Source: Streptomyces sp. NBRC 109706
GTDB lineage: Bacteria > Actinomycetota > Actinomycetes > Streptomycetales > Streptomycetaceae
Assembly: GCF_000974485.1 (NCBI RefSeq)
Contig: NZ_BBOM01000012.1
Coordinates: 62,001-126,000, forward strand
DNA length: 64,000 nt
Direction: 5' to 3'
The notes beneath the pieces were generated by a model. The model was not told where the DNA came from, ran no database searches, and saw nothing but the letters and a program-made list of their open reading frames with translations. The position numbers were made by a program, and so were the translations under genes. Below, in pieces: positions 61,101-64,000 of the stretch. The first letter of the stretch is position 1. Each line of letters begins with the position of its first letter.

Positions 61101-61691
61101 ATGGCTGATGTGAAGATCACCGCCGAGCCGAGGACCGAGTTCGGTAAGGGCGCCTCGCGCCGTATCCGCGCCGCCGGCAAGGTTCCCGCCGTCATCTACG
61201 GGCACGGCGGCGACCCGGTGCATGTCGCGCTGCCGGGCCACGAGCTGATGATGGCGCTCAAGAACTCCAACGTCCTGATCACCCTGGACATCGAGGGCCG
61301 CGAGGAGCTGGTGATCCCCAAGGCCGTGCAGCGCGAGGCGATCCGCGGCTTCCTGGTCCACACCGACCTGCTGGTCGTGAAGCGCGGCGAGAAGGTCAAC
61401 GTCGAGATCCGGATCATCACCGAGGGCGAGCTGGCCCCCGGCGGCGGTCTGCTGGAGCACGTGCAGAACACCCTGTCGGTCGAGGCCGAGGCCACCAACA
61501 TCCCGGAGTCGGTCACCGTCTCCGTGGCCGGCCTCTCCGTGGGCGACTCGCTGCTGGCCAAGGACGTTCCGCTGCCCGCCGGCAGCACGCTGGCCGGGTC
61601 CCCCGACGATGTCATCGTCCAGGTGCTGCAGCCGCAGGCCGAGGAGCCGTCGGCCGAGGGCGGGGAGAGCACCGAAGGGGAAGCCAGCTGA
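61101..61691 (+). CDS. rplY: 50S ribosomal protein L25/general stress protein Ctc
   Basis: A 196-residue Ctc-type bL25. The 5S rRNA-binding domain (about 1-92) begins with AEPRTEFGKGASRRIRAAGK and VPAVIYGHGGDPVHVALPGH; the beta-rich Ctc (TL5) domain (about 93-180) has HTDLLVVKRGEKVNVEI and ends in an acidic tail (about 178-196). ATG 61101 has AAGGAG 6 nt upstream; the open frame upstream of it is repeat sequence. It is followed 56 bp later by pth, the usual order. Confidence 0.96.
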   Translation: MADVKITAEPRTEFGKGASRRIRAAGKVPAVIYGHGGDPVHVALPGHELMMALKNSNVLITLDIEGREELVIPKAVQREAIRGFLVHTDLLVVKRGEKVNVEIRIITEGELAPGGGLLEHVQNTLSVEAEATNIPESVTVSVAGLSVGDSLLAKDVPLPAGSTLAGSPDDVIVQVLQPQAEEPSAEGGESTEGEAS

Positions 61692-61747
61692 AGCTCGGCG
61701 ACCGTGGCCGGGCCCGGACGGGCCCGGCCGGTGGAAGGAACTGAGGC

Positions 61748-62356
61748 ATGAACGACGCCGGCGCCGCGACGGCGCCCGACGGGCCGTGGCTGATCGTCGG
61801 TCTTGGCAACCCAGGCCCGAGCTATGCCGCGAACCGGCACAACGTCGGCTTCATGGTGGTGGATCTGCTGGCCGAACGGCTGGGCGGTGCCTTCAAAGCG
61901 CACCGGTCCAGGGCGATGGTGCTGGAGGGCCGGCTGGGCCCGCCCGGTGCCGGCGGGCCCCGGGTGGTGCTGGCCAAGCCCATGTCGTTCATGAACGTGT
62001 CGGGCGGCCCGACCGGCGCGCTCTGCGCGTTCTACCGGGTGCCGCCGTCCCGACTCGTCGTGGTGCACGACGAGTTGGACATCGGCTACGGGGTGCTGCG
62101 GCTGAAGCGCGGTGGTGGCGACAACGGCCACAACGGGCTGAAGTCGATCACCTCGGCGCTGGGCAGGGACTACTTCCGGGTCCGCTTCGGCGTGGGGCGT
62201 CCGCCCGGCCGGATGGATGTCGCGGCCTTTGTGCTGCGGGACTTCGCCACGGTGGAGCGGAAGGATCTCGACTACCACGTGGACCGTGCCGCCGATGCCA
62301 CCGAGGCACTGGTCACCGAGGGCCTGGAGCGGGCGCAGAGCCGCTACAACGGCTGA
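61748..62356 (+). CDS. pth: Peptidyl-tRNA hydrolase
   Basis: A 202-residue enzyme that frees tRNA from peptidyl-tRNA dropped by ribosomes. Motifs: IVGLGNPGPSYAANRHNVGF with the catalytic His, KPMSFMNVSGGP with the conserved Asn, VVHDELDIGYGVLRLKRGGG with the Asp, and DNGHNGLKSI. ATG 61748 follows GGAAGGAACTGAGG. It is downstream of rplY in the conserved rplY-pth pair. Confidence 0.96.
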   Translation: MNDAGAATAPDGPWLIVGLGNPGPSYAANRHNVGFMVVDLLAERLGGAFKAHRSRAMVLEGRLGPPGAGGPRVVLAKPMSFMNVSGGPTGALCAFYRVPPSRLVVVHDELDIGYGVLRLKRGGGDNGHNGLKSITSALGRDYFRVRFGVGRPPGRMDVAAFVLRDFATVERKDLDYHVDRAADATEALVTEGLERAQSRYNG

Positions 62357-62424
62357 TGCCGGGACAACGGCTGATCGTCCCCCGGGCTTGACCCGGCGCG
62401 CGGCTTTGGCCAAAGATCAGCGCC

Positions 62425-62919
62425 ATGCCCGCGACCCGGACCAGTCGACGCAGCCCCGCCCGCCGGGCCGGCGAGAGCGCGTTCGGCGCGCTTCTGCTGG
62501 GCCGACTGCTGGTGATGGGGCTGCTGGCCGTGCTGCTGCTGGTGGCCGGCGGCTGGGCGTCCTGGGACACCGGGCGCCATGTGCTGTTCTCCGACGCGGA
62601 GCGGGGCGAGGTCACGCTGCTCACCTGCGACCGGGAGGAGTGCGTCGGCCCGTTCCGGCCCACCGGCGAGCTGGTGGTGCTGGAACAGCGGCTGGCCAGG
62701 ACCGAGGGCGAGACGCTGGATGTGGCGCTGGTCCCCGGCACGGACGAAGTGGTCCGTGCCGGGGTGGCCGGCGTGCTCTACGCGTTTCTGCCGCTGAGCG
62801 GCGCGCTGCTGCTCGCCGCCGTCGCGGTGGGCGGCGGGCTGCGGCTCTATCGCGCCGCCTGGGCGATGGCCGGCACCGCGTTCGCCGCCCTGCTCGCCAC
62901 GTTCCTGCTGTGGATCTGA
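62425..62919 (+). CDS. Two-helix membrane protein with extracytoplasmic domain, unknown function
   Basis: A 164-residue protein: basic N-terminus (about 1-20), transmembrane helix (about 24-46), an extracytoplasmic segment of about 65 residues containing TLLTCDREECVGPF with two close cysteines, and two hydrophobic segments near the end (about 115-135 and 142-164). ATG 62425 is the natural start. It follows pth by 68 bp and ends at the shared terminator before ppc. I do not recognise a family; homologous membrane proteins between pth and ppc in other Streptomyces would be expected. Confidence 0.72.
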   Translation: MPATRTSRRSPARRAGESAFGALLLGRLLVMGLLAVLLLVAGGWASWDTGRHVLFSDAERGEVTLLTCDREECVGPFRPTGELVVLEQRLARTEGETLDVALVPGTDEVVRAGVAGVLYAFLPLSGALLLAAVAVGGGLRLYRAAWAMAGTAFAALLATFLLWI

Positions 62920-62938
62920 AGGACCGAACGGCCGGAAC

Positions 62939-62973
62939 GCGCCCCCCGTCGCACCGGGTGCGACGGGGGGCGC
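62939..62973. terminator. Bidirectional terminator between the membrane protein and ppc
   Basis: Perfect 15-bp stem (62939-62953 with 62959-62973) with a 5-nt loop ccggg, between convergent genes. Confidence 0.9.
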
Positions 62974-62979
62974 GGTGGT

Positions 62980-64000
62980 TCAGCCGGTGTTGCGCAGCCC
63001 GGCGGCCACGCCGTTGACGGTCAGCAGCAGGGCGCGGGAGAGCAGTTGGTCGGGCTCCTCACCGCGCTTGGCCGCGGCGCGCTGCCGGTCCAGCAACGTG
63101 ACCTGGAGGTAGGAGATCGGGTCCAGATAGGCGTCCCTGATGCGCAGCGTGCGCTGCAGCGCCGGGTCCGCGTCCAGCAGCTCCTGTTCGCCGGTGATCC
63201 GCAGCACCTCGGCGACGGTCCGCTCGTGCTCGGCCTGGATGGTGTCGAAGACATGCCGCAGCTCGTCCGGGACCAGCGTCTCCACATAGTGCCTGGCGAT
63301 CCGCAGATCCGTCTTGGCCAGCGTCATCTCGACGTTGGAGAGGAAGTTGCGGAAGAAGTGCCAGTGCTGGAACGCCTCGGCCAGCACCTCGTCGAGGCCG
63401 GCCTCGCGGGCCGCCTTGAGGCCCGTGCCGACGCCGAACCAGCCGGGGACGATCTGCCGGGACTGCGTCCAGCCGAAGACCCACGGGATGGCGCGGAGCC
63501 CGTCGAGGCCCGCGCCGCTGTCCGGGCGGCGCGAGGGGCGCGAGCCCAGATGCAGCTCGGCGAGCTGGTCGACGGGGGTGGCGGCGAAGAAGTACGCCGG
63601 CAGGTCCGGGTCCTCGACCAGATCCCGGTAGGCGCCGTGCGCGGCCTCGGAGACGGTGTCCATCGCCGCGTCCCAGCGGGCCAGCGCCTGGCTGGACTGC
63701 CGGGGCGCGGTGTGCAGCGCCGACGCCTGGAGCGTCGCCGAGACGGTGAGTTCGAGGTTCTCCCTGGCGAGGGAGGGGACCAGGTACTTGTCGGAGATGA
63801 CCTCGCCCTGCTCGGTGACCTTGATCTCGCCCTCCAGCGTGCCCCAGGGCTGCGCCAGGATCGCGTCGTGGGTGGGCCCGCCGCCCCGGCCGACCGTGCC
63901 GCCCCGGCCGTGGAAGAGCCGCAGCCGGACGCCGTGCCGGTGCGCGACATCGCGCAGTCGGCGCTGGGCGCGGTGGATCTCCCACTGCGAGGTGGTGATG
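62980..64000 (-). CDS. ppc: Phosphoenolpyruvate carboxylase, C-terminal part (runs off the right edge)
   Basis: About 339 C-terminal residues of PEP carboxylase, which fixes bicarbonate onto PEP to give oxaloacetate. The mobile glycine loop FHGRGGTVGRGGGP, which holds catalytic arginines, and HDAILAQPWGTLEG are at the right edge; the ELHLGSRPSRR and GLRAIPWVFGWTQSR motifs follow, and the chain ends with the invariant GLRNTG tail. The N-terminal two thirds and the start lie beyond 64000. Confidence 0.97.
   Translation of the reverse strand, partial: ITTSQWEIHRAQRRLRDVAHRHGVRLRLFHGRGGTVGRGGGPTHDAILAQPWGTLEGEIKVTEQGEVISDKYLVPSLARENLELTVSATLQASALHTAPRQSSQALARWDAAMDTVSEAAHGAYRDLVEDPDLPAYFFAATPVDQLAELHLGSRPSRRPDSGAGLDGLRAIPWVFGWTQSRQIVPGWFGVGTGLKAAREAGLDEVLAEAFQHWHFFRNFLSNVEMTLAKTDLRIARHYVETLVPDELRHVFDTIQAEHERTVAEVLRITGEQELLDADPALQRTLRIRDAYLDPISYLQVTLLDRQRAAAKRGEEPDQLLSRALLLTVNGVAAGLRNTG

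Overview
The window is about 64 kb of very GC-rich DNA with actinomycete gene style (GTG/TTG starts, GGAGG-type ribosome sites, strong third-position G/C bias, tRNA genes without an encoded CCA). Gene content points to Streptomyces or a close relative: the bldA-type tRNA-Leu(UAA), two Rpf/LysM secreted proteins, a ydaO-type (c-di-AMP) riboswitch, a DmdR/IdeR-type iron box, a Rex-like operator and TTA codons being almost absent. From memory, the backbone order (hutU, cbs, thiolase, bldA, cfa, ndh, ppx, DUF501, ftsB/divIC, eno, rpf, P450, mfd, MacB-type ABC, mazG, SUKH cluster, glmU, prs, rplY, pth, ppc) follows the S. coelicolor chromosome core around SCO3073-SCO3127.

Layout. 1-9.7 kb: start of urocanase hutU (runs off the left edge), a PLP decarboxylase, an RpiR regulator, cystathionine beta-synthase, an SGNH hydrolase, a thiolase and small membrane or unknown proteins. 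9.75-15.8 kb: an iron-box-controlled siderophore uptake operon (two FecCD permeases, ATPase, lipoprotein receptor) ending in an S9 peptidase. 15.8-21.3 kb: Bax1-I family protein, bldA, an ABC ATPase without its permease, cyclopropane-fatty-acid synthase and type II NADH dehydrogenase. 21.6-27.5 kb: ppx, DUF501, septum protein FtsB/DivIC, enolase and two Rpf genes. 27.6-35.7 kb: P450 plus orphan histidine kinase, a FluC pair, tRNA-Gln, mfd and an OsmC protein. 36-46.6 kb is the most accessory-looking stretch: secreted HNH nuclease, glyoxalase-like protein, reductase/HxlR pair, iron-box O-methyltransferase, a sugar-acid dehydratase/glycosidase/LacI unit, long intergenic repeats and an XRE-cupin/DUF6126 pair. 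46.7-57.6 kb: MacB-type ABC transporter, SurA-like lipoprotein, MazG and three genes that each join a SUKH domain to an enzyme-like domain (YwqJ deaminase, WHH nuclease, second deaminase), followed by a coiled-coil protein. 57.7-64 kb: glmU-prs-rplY-pth and the C-terminal part of ppc.

How the genes may work together. Iron limitation should switch on both the siderophore uptake operon and the O-methyltransferase through DmdR/IdeR-type boxes. The first permease carries the only in-frame TTA leucine codon I found in the window, so its translation should depend on the bldA tRNA encoded 7 kb away. The rpf pair remodels the cell wall, one copy behind a c-di-AMP riboswitch, the other without it. ndh has a Rex-like site, consistent with NADH/NAD+ sensing. 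The SUKH cluster is the best candidate for an unusual system: toxin-type and immunity-type domains joined in the same polypeptides, at a housekeeping locus next to MazG.

Limits: all calls are by reading. Domain names for the SUKH cluster, small proteins and operators come from motif recognition and were not confirmed by profile searches. The ends of hutU and ppc lie outside the window.
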